A stretch of DNA of 25,861 bases from a bacterium (GTDB taxonomy: Bacteria; Eremiobacterota; Eremiobacteria; Baltobacterales; Baltobacteraceae), in the NCBI GenBank assembly GCA_021784715.1, contig JAJYHP010000027.1:1-25861 (forward strand). Direction: 5' to 3'. Position 1 is the stretch's first letter, and each line of letters begins with the position of its first letter. Of the stretch, positions 10,202 through 18,555 are shown one piece after another. The notes below the pieces were generated by a model. The model made no database searches. It was not told the origin of the DNA and was given only the letters and a program-made list of their open reading frames with translations. Both the position numbers and the translations under genes were made by a program.

Positions 10202-10325
10202 CGGTCGCGAGCGAGATGCCCGAGGGAGCGCGGGCGACGTCGAACCGCGCTGCGATCAGCCCGAAGTTACCGACGGCATCGACGACCTTTGCCGCAGCCG
10301 GCAACGGCAAGATCGTGCTCGCCAC
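10179..10325 (-). pseudogene. Possible minus-strand gene remnant, unrecognised
   Basis: A 48-codon reading frame on the minus strand, from a GTG at 10325 to a TGA at 10181-10179, reads smoothly as protein (for example KVVDAVGNFGLIAARFDVA). Its final 23 bases overlap the end of the tamB-like gene in convergent orientation. There is an in-frame TAG a little upstream of the GTG and no clear ribosome-binding site. It might be the C-terminal relic of a lost gene or part of a dispersed intergenic element, or just chance in GC-rich DNA. No function is assigned. Confidence 0.2.
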
Positions 10326-10434
10326 CCGGCCCCCCCGGAAAAGGCGGGTCTCTCGTGGCTACCTCTCGCCTCGCTGCGGGGCTTCGTCCGTCGAGCGTCG
10401 CCGTCGTATCGTGCCCGCGGTAGGGATCGACCGG

Positions 10435-10456
10435 GAGCAGGAGGGTGCTCTTTTTT
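10435..10456 (+). terminator. Possible intrinsic terminator after the tamB-like gene
   Basis: GAGCA (10435-10439) and TGCTC (10446-10450) can pair around a 6-base loop, and six T residues follow at once (10451-10456). The stem is only five pairs, extended by G-T wobbles, so it is weak by itself, but the T-run is the only one in the gap and is placed correctly to end the transcript from the replication block and tamB-like gene. Confidence 0.35.
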
Positions 10457-10573
10457 CTGCGACCCCGAAGCCGTAGGGAATCGCCGCCCCGGCGGTCGCT
10501 TGGCAAGGAGCGAGGGGGGCTTGGGCGAATCGAGCGCTCTTAGCCCTGGGTTCGGCGATTTGCCGTTCCCCGT

Positions 10574-10593
10574 TGGCCGGGCATCCCCGGCCA
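10574..10593. promoter_or_regulatory. Perfect GC-rich hairpin in the bamA leader
   Basis: TGGCCGGG (10574-10581) pairs perfectly with CCCGGCCA (10586-10593) across the 4-base loop CATC. There is no following T-run, so it is not a standard terminator. It ends 28 bases before the bamA start and would lie in the messenger leader if transcription begins upstream, where it could affect stability or translation. This role is inference. Confidence 0.35.
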
Positions 10594-10621
10594 CACTCAA
10601 GATCGAGGGATTGCGCTTTCT

Positions 10622-12895
10622 ATGAATGTCCGTTTTCGGCGTGCGCACCGCGCACTCTGGAGAGCCGCTAGCGCGCTGGTCGCGCTGACGGCGATCGTTG
10701 CGATGCTCGCACCGCCGAACGCTTCCTCCGCCGTCACGCCGAAAATCGTTTCGGTCGACGTCACGGGGAATCTCCACGTCCCAACCTCGGAGATTATGGC
10801 GGTCGTGCAAGCGCGCCCCGGTGAGACCTTCGATCCGAAGATCGTGCAGGGCGACCTCGCGCGCATCAACGCGCTGGGATACTTCTCCGCGATCGCGCCG
10901 CCGCTCGTTCGGTTGCGCCCCGGCGGCGTCGCGATTACCTATCGCGTCGTCGAGAACCCGGTCATCTCGAAGATAACTTTTATCGGCAACAAGAACGTTC
11001 CGACCGATACGCTGCTCGCGCTGATGGATAGCGCGCCGGGGCAGGTCTTCAACGGCAACACCCTGCGCTCCGACTTGCTCAAGATCAACAGCTACTACGA
11101 ACGCATCGGCTACGGCGGCCAGTTGCCGACGCACATTAAAGACGTCAACCTCGATCCGAAGACCGGCGCGCTCACGCTGACGGTTCAGGAAGGCTTGACG
11201 ATCCGCAAAGTGATTATCGGCGGAGACCCGGTCATTCCGCCGCCGTTGATTCTTTCGAAGCTCAATGTAAAGCCGGGCGTCGTCTACTCCGATGCGCTAC
11301 GCGAAAAAGACTACAAAGCGATCTCGGCGCTCTACAAAAAGTACTCGCTCTTCGTCGGGAACTTCGTCGGCGGCATCGAGCCTTCGTCGATCGATCTGAA
11401 GAATGATACCGCCGACGTGAAGTACGACGTGTACGTCGCGCGCGTCGCCGCGGTCGAAATTACCGGGAACACGAAGACGAAAGACGCGGTCATCCGTCGT
11501 CAGTTGCGTCTGCGCCCCGGGATGTTGCTCACGCGCGCGGCGATTAAATACGATCTCCAGCGCTTGCAGAACACGCAGTTCTTCTCGAACGTCACGCCCG
11601 ACGTCAAGCCGGGCCCCGACCCCAAGCACCCCGAAGACGTCACCGTTGTTTGGAAGGTCACCGAACAGAAGACCGCCCAAGCGCAGATCGGTTTCGGCTA
11701 CTCCGGCGGCATCAACGGCCAGGGGCTCTACGGCGATCTCGGCTACCAGGATAACAACCTGCACGGCACGGGCAACGGCGTCGGCGTGCAATTCCAGCGC
11801 AGCATTCGCACCTCGTCGGTCCAGGCGTCGGTCACGATTCCCTACGTCGGCAATACCACGAAGTCGCAGAAATACAGTCTCTCCGGATCGCTCTTTAGTA
11901 ACTCCTCAACCTATTACTACCCGATCTACGCCGTCTCGCAGACCTCGTTCTCGGCGATCACGCCGACGGTCGGCGCGACCCCGCAGCCGATTCCGGTGAC
12001 GCTCTATCCCTCGCTCGGCGTCTCCGCGATCTCCGGCGTCGCCGCGACGAACACCAACAGCGCGCTCGGCGGTGCATTGCAAGTGGGGCGTCGTCTCAAC
12101 GACTTCACCCAGATCACCGCAGGCGTCGGCGCGCAGACGATTCGTTACAGTACGACGGTCGGCTCGCCGTATTACTTCCAGTCGAACGTGCAACCCAACG
12201 TCTTCGTCGGCGCGACCCCGAGCCCGTTGAGCAACCTCAATCTCAATACCACCAACACCCTCGGCGTCTCGGCGTCGTCGATCGCCAACGTCAACACCGG
12301 CGCGCCATATCGTCTCGATACGCTCTCGCTCGGCGCATCAACGCTCACGCTCGACGACTACATCGAACCGCGCCGCGGCGTCAATGCGAACTTCACCGAG
12401 ACATTCTCTTCCCCGTCTATCGGATCGAGCTTTACCTTCACGCAGAGCGTGCTCGATATCGCGAAATTCATCCCGGTTCGTCGCACGGCGACGATCGGGT
12501 TGCATTTCCTCGGCGAACTTTCGACCGGAGCGATTCCGCCCAGCAACCTCTTTAGCTTTACCGATCAAACCTTGCGCGGCTATAATACTATCTTCTACGG
12601 TACCGACGCGGCGCTCTTCCAAGCGGAGTTCCGGCAGCCGTTAAGTATCGATCGCAATCTCATTCTGGCGGCGTTCGTCGACCAGGGCGCGTTCCGCATC
12701 CGCGGCGCGTCGCCGATCCTCGACCCGTATAACAACCGGATAACGAGTTATCCCGGAGATTGGACGCTTCGCTCCGACTATGGGCTCGGCGTCCGCTTCA
12801 ACGTTCCGCAACTCGGCAACCGCGTCGTACGCATCGACTTTGCGAAGGGCGTCAACGGGTTCCACACCAGCTTCGGCCTCGGCGAAGCTTTCTAG
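10622..12895 (+). CDS. bamA: Outer membrane protein assembly factor BamA
   Basis: A 757-residue Omp85 protein that folds and inserts beta-barrel proteins into the outer membrane. It has a signal peptide (about 1-37, cleavage likely after ASSA) and four recognisable POTRA repeats at roughly 41-112, 113-190, 193-270 and 274-350, each opening with an I-x-x-[IV]-x-[IFV]-x-G type strand (VSVDVTGN, ITFIGNKN, VIIGGDP, VEITGNTK). The barrel runs from about residue 352. LRGYN at 651-655 is the conserved loop-6 motif and the protein ends in phenylalanine, as expected of an Omp85 beta-signal. Four POTRAs is one fewer than in E. coli BamA. Start is ATG 10622 with a weak GAGGGA upstream. Followed by three Skp-family genes, a classical bamA-skp-lpx order. 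Confidence 0.93.
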   Translation: MNVRFRRAHRALWRAASALVALTAIVAMLAPPNASSAVTPKIVSVDVTGNLHVPTSEIMAVVQARPGETFDPKIVQGDLARINALGYFSAIAPPLVRLRPGGVAITYRVVENPVISKITFIGNKNVPTDTLLALMDSAPGQVFNGNTLRSDLLKINSYYERIGYGGQLPTHIKDVNLDPKTGALTLTVQEGLTIRKVIIGGDPVIPPPLILSKLNVKPGVVYSDALREKDYKAISALYKKYSLFVGNFVGGIEPSSIDLKNDTADVKYDVYVARVAAVEITGNTKTKDAVIRRQLRLRPGMLLTRAAIKYDLQRLQNTQFFSNVTPDVKPGPDPKHPEDVTVVWKVTEQKTAQAQIGFGYSGGINGQGLYGDLGYQDNNLHGTGNGVGVQFQRSIRTSSVQASVTIPYVGNTTKSQKYSLSGSLFSNSSTYYYPIYAVSQTSFSAITPTVGATPQPIPVTLYPSLGVSAISGVAATNTNSALGGALQVGRRLNDFTQITAGVGAQTIRYSTTVGSPYYFQSNVQPNVFVGATPSPLSNLNLNTTNTLGVSASSIANVNTGAPYRLDTLSLGASTLTLDDYIEPRRGVNANFTETFSSPSIGSSFTFTQSVLDIAKFIPVRRTATIGLHFLGELSTGAIPPSNLFSFTDQTLRGYNTIFYGTDAALFQAEFRQPLSIDRNLILAAFVDQGAFRIRGASPILDPYNNRITSYPGDWTLRSDYGLGVRFNVPQLGNRVVRIDFAKGVNGFHTSFGLGEAF

Positions 12896-12929
12896 CACCG
12901 CTCGTCATTAGGACTTCGAGAAGGACATC

Positions 12930-13736
12930 ATGAAACACCGCATACTCGCAATCGTCGCACTTCTTTGCGCGGTCGGCGTCTTCATCGCCCCCTCGGCGAT
13001 CGCCGACGACCTGACCGACGTCGGGACGATCGCTCAATCGGCGATCGCTTCGTTGCCGGCATTCGTCAGCGCGAACCGGCAGCTCACCGGGATTGCCTCG
13101 CAGATGCAGCAACAGGAAGCCGCGCAGATGAAGAACGCGAAGAACGACGCACAGCGCCAGCAAATTCAGCTCGAGTTCTCGCAGCGCTTCAACGACAAGC
13201 AGAACGAGATTCTTGGACCGTTGCTCCAGCGCGTGCAGCTCGCGCTCGCCGCCGTCAGCGCCAAGCGCAAGCTCTCCGTCGTCGTCGATCGGCACATCGT
13301 CGTATACGGCGGCCAAGATATCACGACCGACGTCCTCAACTTAGTGACCGGCACCCAGGCGATTCCGCCGGTAACGGCGACCCCGCCGCCTTCGCCGATC
13401 GGCTACGTGGATCAGAGCGTGCTCGATAACGGGCTCCCGAAAGTAAAAGCGGCCAACGACGCGTTCGCGAAGTACGCCCAGCAACAGCGCGCCATTTATG
13501 CCGCGAAAATGCAGAAGGCGACCACGAGCGCCGAGAAGCAGCAGATCTCGGTGGAGTTCAACAAAGTTCTTGCCGACGAACAGAACACGTTGCTCAAGCC
13601 GCTGGTCGCGAAGGTGCGCGCGGTTACTGCAACGATCGCCGAGAAGAAACATCTGCTCGTCGTAGTCGATAAGGGCGATATCGTTTTCGGCGGCACGGAC
13701 ATCACGCAAGATGTGAGGAATGGCCTCAATCACTAG
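12930..13736 (+). CDS. OmpH/Skp-family periplasmic protein with two tandem domains
   Basis: A 268-residue secreted protein with a clear signal peptide (1-25, cleavage likely after AIA). It consists of two related halves, about 28-138 and 157-264, joined by a Pro/Thr-rich linker (AIPPVTATPPPSP). Each half has a Gln-rich helical hairpin and ends with the same signature: VVVDRHIVVYGGQDITTDV and VVVDKGDIVFGGTDITQDV. Skp/OmpH proteins are periplasmic holdase chaperones that carry unfolded outer-membrane proteins to BamA and normally work as trimers of one domain. The duplication within one chain is unusual. A GAAGGA lies 5 to 10 bases before ATG 12930. The end overlaps the next gene by 17 bases. 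Chaperone activity is inferred from family and position after bamA. Confidence 0.85.
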   Translation: MKHRILAIVALLCAVGVFIAPSAIADDLTDVGTIAQSAIASLPAFVSANRQLTGIASQMQQQEAAQMKNAKNDAQRQQIQLEFSQRFNDKQNEILGPLLQRVQLALAAVSAKRKLSVVVDRHIVVYGGQDITTDVLNLVTGTQAIPPVTATPPPSPIGYVDQSVLDNGLPKVKAANDAFAKYAQQQRAIYAAKMQKATTSAEKQQISVEFNKVLADEQNTLLKPLVAKVRAVTATIAEKKHLLVVVDKGDIVFGGTDITQDVRNGLNH

Positions 13737-15000
13737 ACTCCTCGCGGGCGTGCTTCTGGTCGGCGTGGTTGCCTGCAGCCACGTCGATGTTTCTTCGCCC
13801 AATATTCGCGGCATCGCCTACGTCAACACCAATAAAGCGACGAAGGCGCATCCGCTCTATGGGCAACTTCAAGATCTCGATGCGGCGATCGCCGCGATCG
13901 ATCTTTCCGCTGCCGTGCCGATGGTGCCGAAATCTCCGCAAGAGATGAAAGCCGATATCGCGAGCATCAAAGCGCAACTCGCGCAGGCCGAGCAGCAGAG
14001 CTCGCAGGCGGTCGCCGCACTCCAAAGTCGTTTGGCGAAGGAAGAGCGTACCGAGGTCGCCGCGGCGCTCCGTTCGGCGGGGCTCAATGCCGCCGCGCAA
14101 GCGTATGAATCGGCACCGGTGATCTCCTCGGCGGCGCAGGCACAAGCGATTGAAAAATCGGCAGCGAGCGATCTGCAGAGCTATCAAAAATCGGTCGTCG
14201 AGCAAGGACAGGCGACGATGGGTGCGCTGGAAAAACGCTTGCACGAACAAGCGCAGGGGCGCTTTCAAACGCGCGCCGCGCAGTATGCTCGCGAGGAGTC
14301 GGATCTCTCGTTGCGGCTCTCGCAACAAGATGCAAACCAACGCCTAGCGTTGCAGACGAAGCTCAACAATCTTGCCCTCGACGACGCGCAGCGGAAGTCC
14401 ATTACGGCGCAGCTCAAGGCGATCGACCAGAACGAGAAGTCACAGGTCGATGCGATGCGCGCGCGCCATCAGAAAGAGCTTCAAGCCTATCAGAACCAGC
14501 TGCAAGCCGGAATCATGAAGCAGATTCGCGCGCACGCAACAACGCTTCAGGCGCAGACGCAAACGCAACTCCAGGCACGTCAGCAGCAAGTTTCGCAGCA
14601 GTTGGCGGCGCTCTCGGGCCCGCGCTTACCGGCAAATTTACCGGCGGCAACGAAGGCACAGCTCGAACAGATCGCCTCCAACCTGCAGCAACGTTATCAA
14701 GCCGACCTTACGCAGATCTCCGACCAGTTTAACCAAACGCGCAGCGACCTCAAGGCGCAGTACGAAGCGCTCAACGGCATCGATGTCGGTGCGGTCGGCG
14801 CTGCGAAGCAGCAACGAGATCAGCTCGCAAAAGAGCGCGGCGATCTCTACAAGAAGATCGAAGATCAGATCGCGGCCGCAGCGCGGCGTATCGCCAAACG
14901 TGACGGTTTTTCCGTCGTCCTCCTCGACCCCATCGCACATCCGGGTGGCTACGACCTCACCGGAGATGTTATCTCCTCTCTCAAGAGCACAGGAACGTGA
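13720..15000 (+). CDS. Long coiled-coil lipoprotein with OmpH/Skp-like C-terminus
   Basis: A 426-residue predicted lipoprotein: hydrophobic signal, lipobox ending VVAC with C19 as the lipidated residue, then S at +2. An N-terminal segment after the anchor (RGIAYVNTNKATKAHPLYGQ) resembles the start of OmpH domains, followed by about 280 residues of Ala/Gln/Lys-rich helix, almost certainly coiled coil (about 75-350). The end, FSVVLLDPIAHPGGYDLTGDV, matches the closing signature of the neighbouring Skp-like proteins. It may be an Skp domain whose helical tentacles have been greatly extended. GTGAGGA at 13712-13718 lies just before ATG 13720 and supports this start inside the previous gene. Lipid anchoring and coiled coil are seen; a chaperone or spacer role is inference. 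Confidence 0.75.
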   Translation: MASITRLLAGVLLVGVVACSHVDVSSPNIRGIAYVNTNKATKAHPLYGQLQDLDAAIAAIDLSAAVPMVPKSPQEMKADIASIKAQLAQAEQQSSQAVAALQSRLAKEERTEVAAALRSAGLNAAAQAYESAPVISSAAQAQAIEKSAASDLQSYQKSVVEQGQATMGALEKRLHEQAQGRFQTRAAQYAREESDLSLRLSQQDANQRLALQTKLNNLALDDAQRKSITAQLKAIDQNEKSQVDAMRARHQKELQAYQNQLQAGIMKQIRAHATTLQAQTQTQLQARQQQVSQQLAALSGPRLPANLPAATKAQLEQIASNLQQRYQADLTQISDQFNQTRSDLKAQYEALNGIDVGAVGAAKQQRDQLAKERGDLYKKIEDQIAAAARRIAKRDGFSVVLLDPIAHPGGYDLTGDVISSLKSTGT

Positions 15001-15401
15001 AGAAGAGCATTATCGCACTTGCCGGACTCATCAGCATCGTCGGATGCGCGTCGTCGAGCCCCATCGGGCTCGTCGATATCAATCGCATCACGACGAACTG
15101 GACCGAGTTCCAGACCGATCAGAACCATCTGTACGCCGACGAGCAACGCATCGCTGCAAGTAAAGCGAGCAACGCTCAGAAGGCAAGCAAAGTCGCCGCG
15201 CTGCAGAAGAAATACGGCGCGTTGACGGTGCAACTCACCGATCAGATTCGCGCCGCTGCGGCGAAAGTTGCGGCGAAAAAGAACCTGAAACTCGTGCTGA
15301 CGCGCGAAGGCGTGGGTTACGGCGGAACCGATATCACCGCCGACGTGGAAAAAGTTCTCGGCATTACCGATACGGCTTCCCCGAAACCCTCAGGTTCGTA
15401 A
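14997..15401 (+). CDS. Short OmpH/Skp-family lipoprotein
   Basis: A 134-residue predicted lipoprotein: signal sequence with lipobox SIVGC (C17), then a single OmpH-like domain beginning IGLVDINRI, a charged Ala/Lys/Gln helical region, and the closing signature LVLTREGVGYGGTDITADV shared with the two preceding genes. The GTG start at 14997 overlaps the previous stop (GTGA). Together the three genes carry four copies of the same C-terminal motif, so they arose by duplication. A membrane-anchored Skp would act at the membrane surface instead of freely in the periplasm; that is inference. Confidence 0.8.
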   Translation: MKKSIIALAGLISIVGCASSSPIGLVDINRITTNWTEFQTDQNHLYADEQRIAASKASNAQKASKVAALQKKYGALTVQLTDQIRAAAAKVAAKKNLKLVLTREGVGYGGTDITADVEKVLGITDTASPKPSGS

Positions 15402-15406
15402 CCGCA

Positions 15407-16441
15407 GTGCTCGGGAAGCTCGGCGAGATCGCCCGGCGCCTGGGCGGTACGGTTATCGGTGACGCCGAGGTAGAGATCCTCACCGTCAGCGCCGTCGATG
15501 AAGCTGGGCCGGGGGCCCTGACGTTCGCCGTCGATGCGCGTTATCTGCAGGCTGCGTTGCGCAGTAACGCCTCCGCGGTGCTCGCCGATGCGCGGGCGCT
15601 TCCCGACCCCGCGCCGACCGGCAAGCCGCTCGTCATCGTCGAAGATGCGCGCATCGCGTTGGTCGGGCTGCTCGCAGCACTGCGCGCGCCGCGTCCGGTC
15701 GGCCCGTATCGCGATCCCTCCGCCTCGATCGATCCAAGCGCGGTCGTTGCGAGCAACGCCTATATCGGTCCGCACGTCACCATCGGCCCCGGCAGCGAGA
15801 TCGCCGCCGATTGCGCGCTCGAAGCGGGTGCCTACGTCGGTGCTGCGGTGACGATCGGCGTCGGCAGTTGGCTGCATCCGCACGCACGCGTGCTCGACCG
15901 CTGCGTGTTGGGAGCGGGCGTGGTGCTCTACCCCGGGGCGACGATCGGCAGCGAGGGCTTCGGCTGGGCGTTTGTCGACGGCCGCCTCGAACGCATTCCG
16001 CAGGTCGGTAATGTCGAGCTCGGCGATCGCGTCGAGATCGGTGCGAATAGTTGCGTCGATCGCGCGCAGACCGGCAGCACGCGCGTCGGCGAGGGAACGA
16101 AGATCGATAATCTCGTGCAGATCGGGCACAACTGCCGGCTCGGCAAGCACGATGCGTTCGCCGCGCTTAGCGGGCTCGCCGGCTCGACGGTGGTCGGCGA
16201 TTACGTGCGCGTCGGCGGGCAGGCCGGCTTCAAAGGACACATCACGGTCGGTTCGCGCGTGACGATCGGCGGACAGAGCCAGATCTGGAGCGACGTTCCC
16301 GACGATGCCTTCGTCTCCGGTGCTCCCGCGCGCGATCATCGCGATCGCTTGCGGTTGGAGGTTGCGATAAAAAACCTGCCCAAGTTGATCGCTCGTGTCG
16401 ACGCACTCGAACGTGCAGCGCGCGAACGCGACCAACGGTAG
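15407..16441 (+). CDS. lpxD: UDP-3-O-(3-hydroxyacyl)glucosamine N-acyltransferase LpxD
   Basis: A 344-residue cytoplasmic acyltransferase that adds the second hydroxyacyl chain to UDP-3-O-acylglucosamine in lipid A synthesis. Residues 1-100 form the uridine-binding N-terminal domain (LTFAVDARYLQAA), residues about 105-315 are a left-handed beta helix built of hexapeptide repeats (IGPHVTIGPGSEI and others), and a C-terminal helix follows. The catalytic histidine is H241 in VQIGHNC, and GQAGFKGHI at 271-279 is the usual following motif. The start is GTG 15407, 5 bases after the previous stop. Length is that of the family. Followed after 9 bases by lpxC. Confidence 0.96.
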   Translation: MLGKLGEIARRLGGTVIGDAEVEILTVSAVDEAGPGALTFAVDARYLQAALRSNASAVLADARALPDPAPTGKPLVIVEDARIALVGLLAALRAPRPVGPYRDPSASIDPSAVVASNAYIGPHVTIGPGSEIAADCALEAGAYVGAAVTIGVGSWLHPHARVLDRCVLGAGVVLYPGATIGSEGFGWAFVDGRLERIPQVGNVELGDRVEIGANSCVDRAQTGSTRVGEGTKIDNLVQIGHNCRLGKHDAFAALSGLAGSTVVGDYVRVGGQAGFKGHITVGSRVTIGGQSQIWSDVPDDAFVSGAPARDHRDRLRLEVAIKNLPKLIARVDALERAARERDQR

Positions 16442-16450
16442 GCGCGCATC

Positions 16451-17290
16451 GTGAATCAAAAAACCCTCGCGTCGGCGTTTCAGTTCTCGGGCGTCGCACT
16501 CCACACGGGCGCGCAGGTGGAGGTCGATGTCGCGCCCGCGGCCGCAGGCACGGGCATTACGTTCGTGCGCGACGGGGTCGAGATCCCCGCTCTTGCGGAG
16601 AACGTCGTCGAAACCTCGCGAGCGACGGTCCTCGGCGTCCGCGGAACGACCGTTTCCACGGTGGAGCATCTGATGTCGGCGCTCTTCGGTATGCAGGTCG
16701 ACAACGCGCGGATCTCGATCTCGGGGCCGGAGGTTCCGGTCGTCGACGGAAGCGCGCAGTGGTTTGTGGGCCGGATCGAACGCGTCGGCGTACGCGATCT
16801 CGGCGTTCCGCGCGCGCGCGTTACGCTCGATGCGCCGATCCTCGAACGCGACGGCGACCGCCTGATTATCGCGCTTCCCGCCGATCGCTTTTCGTTGCGA
16901 TGCATCGTCGATTTCCCGCACCCGGTCGGCTCGGAGTATCTCGCATTGACGATCGATGAAGCGACCTACGCGCGCGAGATCGCCGGCGCGCGCACGTTCG
17001 GCTACCTTCACGAAGTCGAGGCGCTTCGCGCACGCGGGCTCGCCCAGGGCGGCTCGCTGGAGAACGCGGTCGTTTTCGGCCCCGACGGCCCGTTGCAAAC
17101 GCTGCGTTGGTCCAACGAAGTCGTCCGCCATAAAATGCTCGATCTCATCGGCGACCTTGCGCTCGTCGGCGCGTGGCCGCAATGCGAGATCGTCGCCGTC
17201 AAGAGCGGGCATGCATTGCACGCTCGTATGTCGTCGCGTCTGCGCGAACGATTGCTTTCCAAGCCGCTCTCGGAGGTCGCTTCATCGTGA
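16451..17290 (+). CDS. lpxC: UDP-3-O-acyl-N-acetylglucosamine deacetylase LpxC
   Basis: A 279-residue zinc amidase that catalyses the committed step of lipid A synthesis, removing acetate from UDP-3-O-acyl-GlcNAc. Catalytic residues are visible: E72 and H73 in TVEHLMSALFGM, H227 and D231 in VRHKMLDLIGDLALVG (zinc ligands H73, H227, D231), and H254 in SGHALHARM as the general acid. VPVVDGSA and FGYLHEVEALRARGLAQGG are further family motifs. It starts at GTG 16451 and its stop overlaps the GTG of fabZ (GTGA). It is a single-domain LpxC, not the LpxC-FabZ fusion found in Bacteroidetes, although the two genes adjoin. Confidence 0.96.
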   Translation: MNQKTLASAFQFSGVALHTGAQVEVDVAPAAAGTGITFVRDGVEIPALAENVVETSRATVLGVRGTTVSTVEHLMSALFGMQVDNARISISGPEVPVVDGSAQWFVGRIERVGVRDLGVPRARVTLDAPILERDGDRLIIALPADRFSLRCIVDFPHPVGSEYLALTIDEATYAREIAGARTFGYLHEVEALRARGLAQGGSLENAVVFGPDGPLQTLRWSNEVVRHKMLDLIGDLALVGAWPQCEIVAVKSGHALHARMSSRLRERLLSKPLSEVASS

Positions 17291-17763
17291 AAAACGAGAT
17301 GGACATTCGGCAGATTCTCGAGATCTTGCCGCACCGCTTTCCGCTGCTCCTGATCGATCGCATTCTCGAACTCGAACCGATGGTGCGCGCTCGGGGCTAC
17401 AAGAACGTTACCTATAACGAACCGGTCTTCACCGGGCATTTCCCGAGCAATCCGTTGCTGCCCGGCGTCTACATGCTCGAAGCGATGGCGCAGCTCGGTG
17501 GCTGCGTGGTGATGGAGCCCGGCGAATTCGCTCGCAAGACCCCCTACCTCGCGGGTATCGATCACGCGAAATTCCGTCGTCCGGTGATTCCCGGAGATCG
17601 TTTGATGATGGAGGTGCGCTTGACGCGCCACCGGCGCAATATCGGCTGGGTCGAGGCCGAAGCGAGCGTCGACGGCGAGTACGTTTGCTCGGCGGAACTG
17701 ATGTTCTCCATCGCACCCGATCCGCGCGTTTACGGTGCGGAAGCGTCGGTCTTGACGGCGTAG
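17287..17763 (+). CDS. fabZ: 3-hydroxyacyl-[acyl-carrier-protein] dehydratase FabZ
   Basis: A 158-residue hot-dog fold dehydratase of fatty acid synthesis that competes with LpxA/LpxD for hydroxyacyl-ACP, which explains its place among lpx genes. The active site is visible in HFPSNPLLPGVYMLEAMAQ with H51 and E65; ILPHRFPLLLIDRI near 13-26 is the family N-terminus. I chose GTG 17287: it overlaps the lpxC stop (GTGA) and GGAGG at 17273-17277 is correctly spaced for it, whereas ATG 17299 is too far. The open frame extends further upstream into lpxC but that part is not FabZ. Confidence 0.95.
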   Translation: MKNEMDIRQILEILPHRFPLLLIDRILELEPMVRARGYKNVTYNEPVFTGHFPSNPLLPGVYMLEAMAQLGGCVVMEPGEFARKTPYLAGIDHAKFRRPVIPGDRLMMEVRLTRHRRNIGWVEAEASVDGEYVCSAELMFSIAPDPRVYGAEASVLTA

Positions 17764-17769
17764 GGAACG

Positions 17770-18546
17770 ATGATTCACCCAACCGCTATCGTTCATCCCG
17801 AAGCTCGCGTCGGCCGAAGCGCGGAGATCGGCCCGTATTGCGTGGTCGGCAAACACGTGACCATCGGCGAGCGCACGCTGTTGCAAGCGCACGTCGTCAT
17901 CAACGGTTGGACGACGATCGGCGACGATTGCACGATCTATCCGTTTACGACGATCGGCGCCGCTTCACAGGATCGGAAGTATCACGGCGAGCGCGCCTAC
18001 ACGCGCATCGGGCACCGCACGACGATTCGCGAATACGTCAGCATTCAACGAGCGACCGGAACCGACGAAGTTACGGCGGTCGGCGACGACTGCCTGCTGC
18101 TCGCCTACGTACACATCGCGCATAATTGCATCGTCGGAAATCACGTGACGATGAGTAATCTCGCGCAGCTTGCCGGGCACGTCGTCGTGCGCGATCACGT
18201 CACGATCGGCGGCATGGCCGGCATCCACCAATTTACGCGTATCGGCGATTACGCGATGCTCGGCGGCGCGAGCAAAGTCACCAAAGACGTCCCGCCTTTT
18301 CTGTTGGTCGAGGGAAATCCCGCCGAGGTGTACGGGCTCAATAGCGTCGGCCTTCGCCGCGCGCAATTTTCGGTCGAGGATCGCAACGAACTCCGTGCCT
18401 TCCACGACCTGCTCTACAAAGCGAACCTCAACGTTTCACAGGCCGTCGAGAAAATGAAAGAGCGCGTATCGACCGATGCGGGGCGCACCTTCGTTGCCTT
18501 CTTGGAGGAGCCGCCAAACGATTCGAGCCGCGGCATCCTCAAGTAA
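17770..18546 (+). CDS. lpxA: UDP-N-acetylglucosamine O-acyltransferase LpxA
   Basis: A 258-residue left-handed beta-helix acyltransferase performing the first step of lipid A synthesis. Hexapeptide repeats fill residues 1-175 (IHPTAIVHPEARVG, IGPYCVVG and so on) and a helical C-terminus follows. The catalytic histidine is H118 in HIAHNC, and GGMAGIHQF matches the substrate-binding motif. G166 in AMLGGAS lies where E. coli LpxA has G173, the hydrocarbon-ruler position that allows longer (C14-type) chains; the chain length here is inference. ATG 17770 is 6 bases after the fabZ stop and has TAGGGAA just upstream. Confidence 0.96.
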   Translation: MIHPTAIVHPEARVGRSAEIGPYCVVGKHVTIGERTLLQAHVVINGWTTIGDDCTIYPFTTIGAASQDRKYHGERAYTRIGHRTTIREYVSIQRATGTDEVTAVGDDCLLLAYVHIAHNCIVGNHVTMSNLAQLAGHVVVRDHVTIGGMAGIHQFTRIGDYAMLGGASKVTKDVPPFLLVEGNPAEVYGLNSVGLRRAQFSVEDRNELRAFHDLLYKANLNVSQAVEKMKERVSTDAGRTFVAFLEEPPNDSSRGILK

Positions 18547-18555
18547 GAGCGGACG

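Larger units (their letters stand above)
10202..10621. other. 420-base intergenic region between tamB-like gene and bamA
   Basis: This is the only long gap in the window. It contains no supported + strand gene. Visible content: part of a possible minus-strand remnant (to 10325), a C-run followed by GGAAAAGGCGGG (about 10328-10346), a possible intrinsic terminator at 10435-10456, GC-rich self-complementary patches (CCGCCCCGGCGG about 10484-10495), and a perfect 8-base-pair hairpin at 10574-10593. No clear -35/-10 pair was found, although a promoter for the bamA block would logically be here. The unusual density of small inverted repeats is suggestive of a dispersed intergenic repeat, which only a genome-wide search could confirm. 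Confidence 0.5.

Noticed and set aside
15317..17221. 634-codon open frame on the minus strand
   Set aside because: It is antisense to lpxD and lpxC, whose catalytic motifs are complete; the opposite translation has no family likeness.
17173..17290. LpxC-FabZ fusion like that of Bacteroidetes
   Set aside because: The open fabZ frame extends back into lpxC, but lpxC has its own stop at 17290 in another frame and fabZ has a well-spaced ribosome-binding site for GTG 17287.
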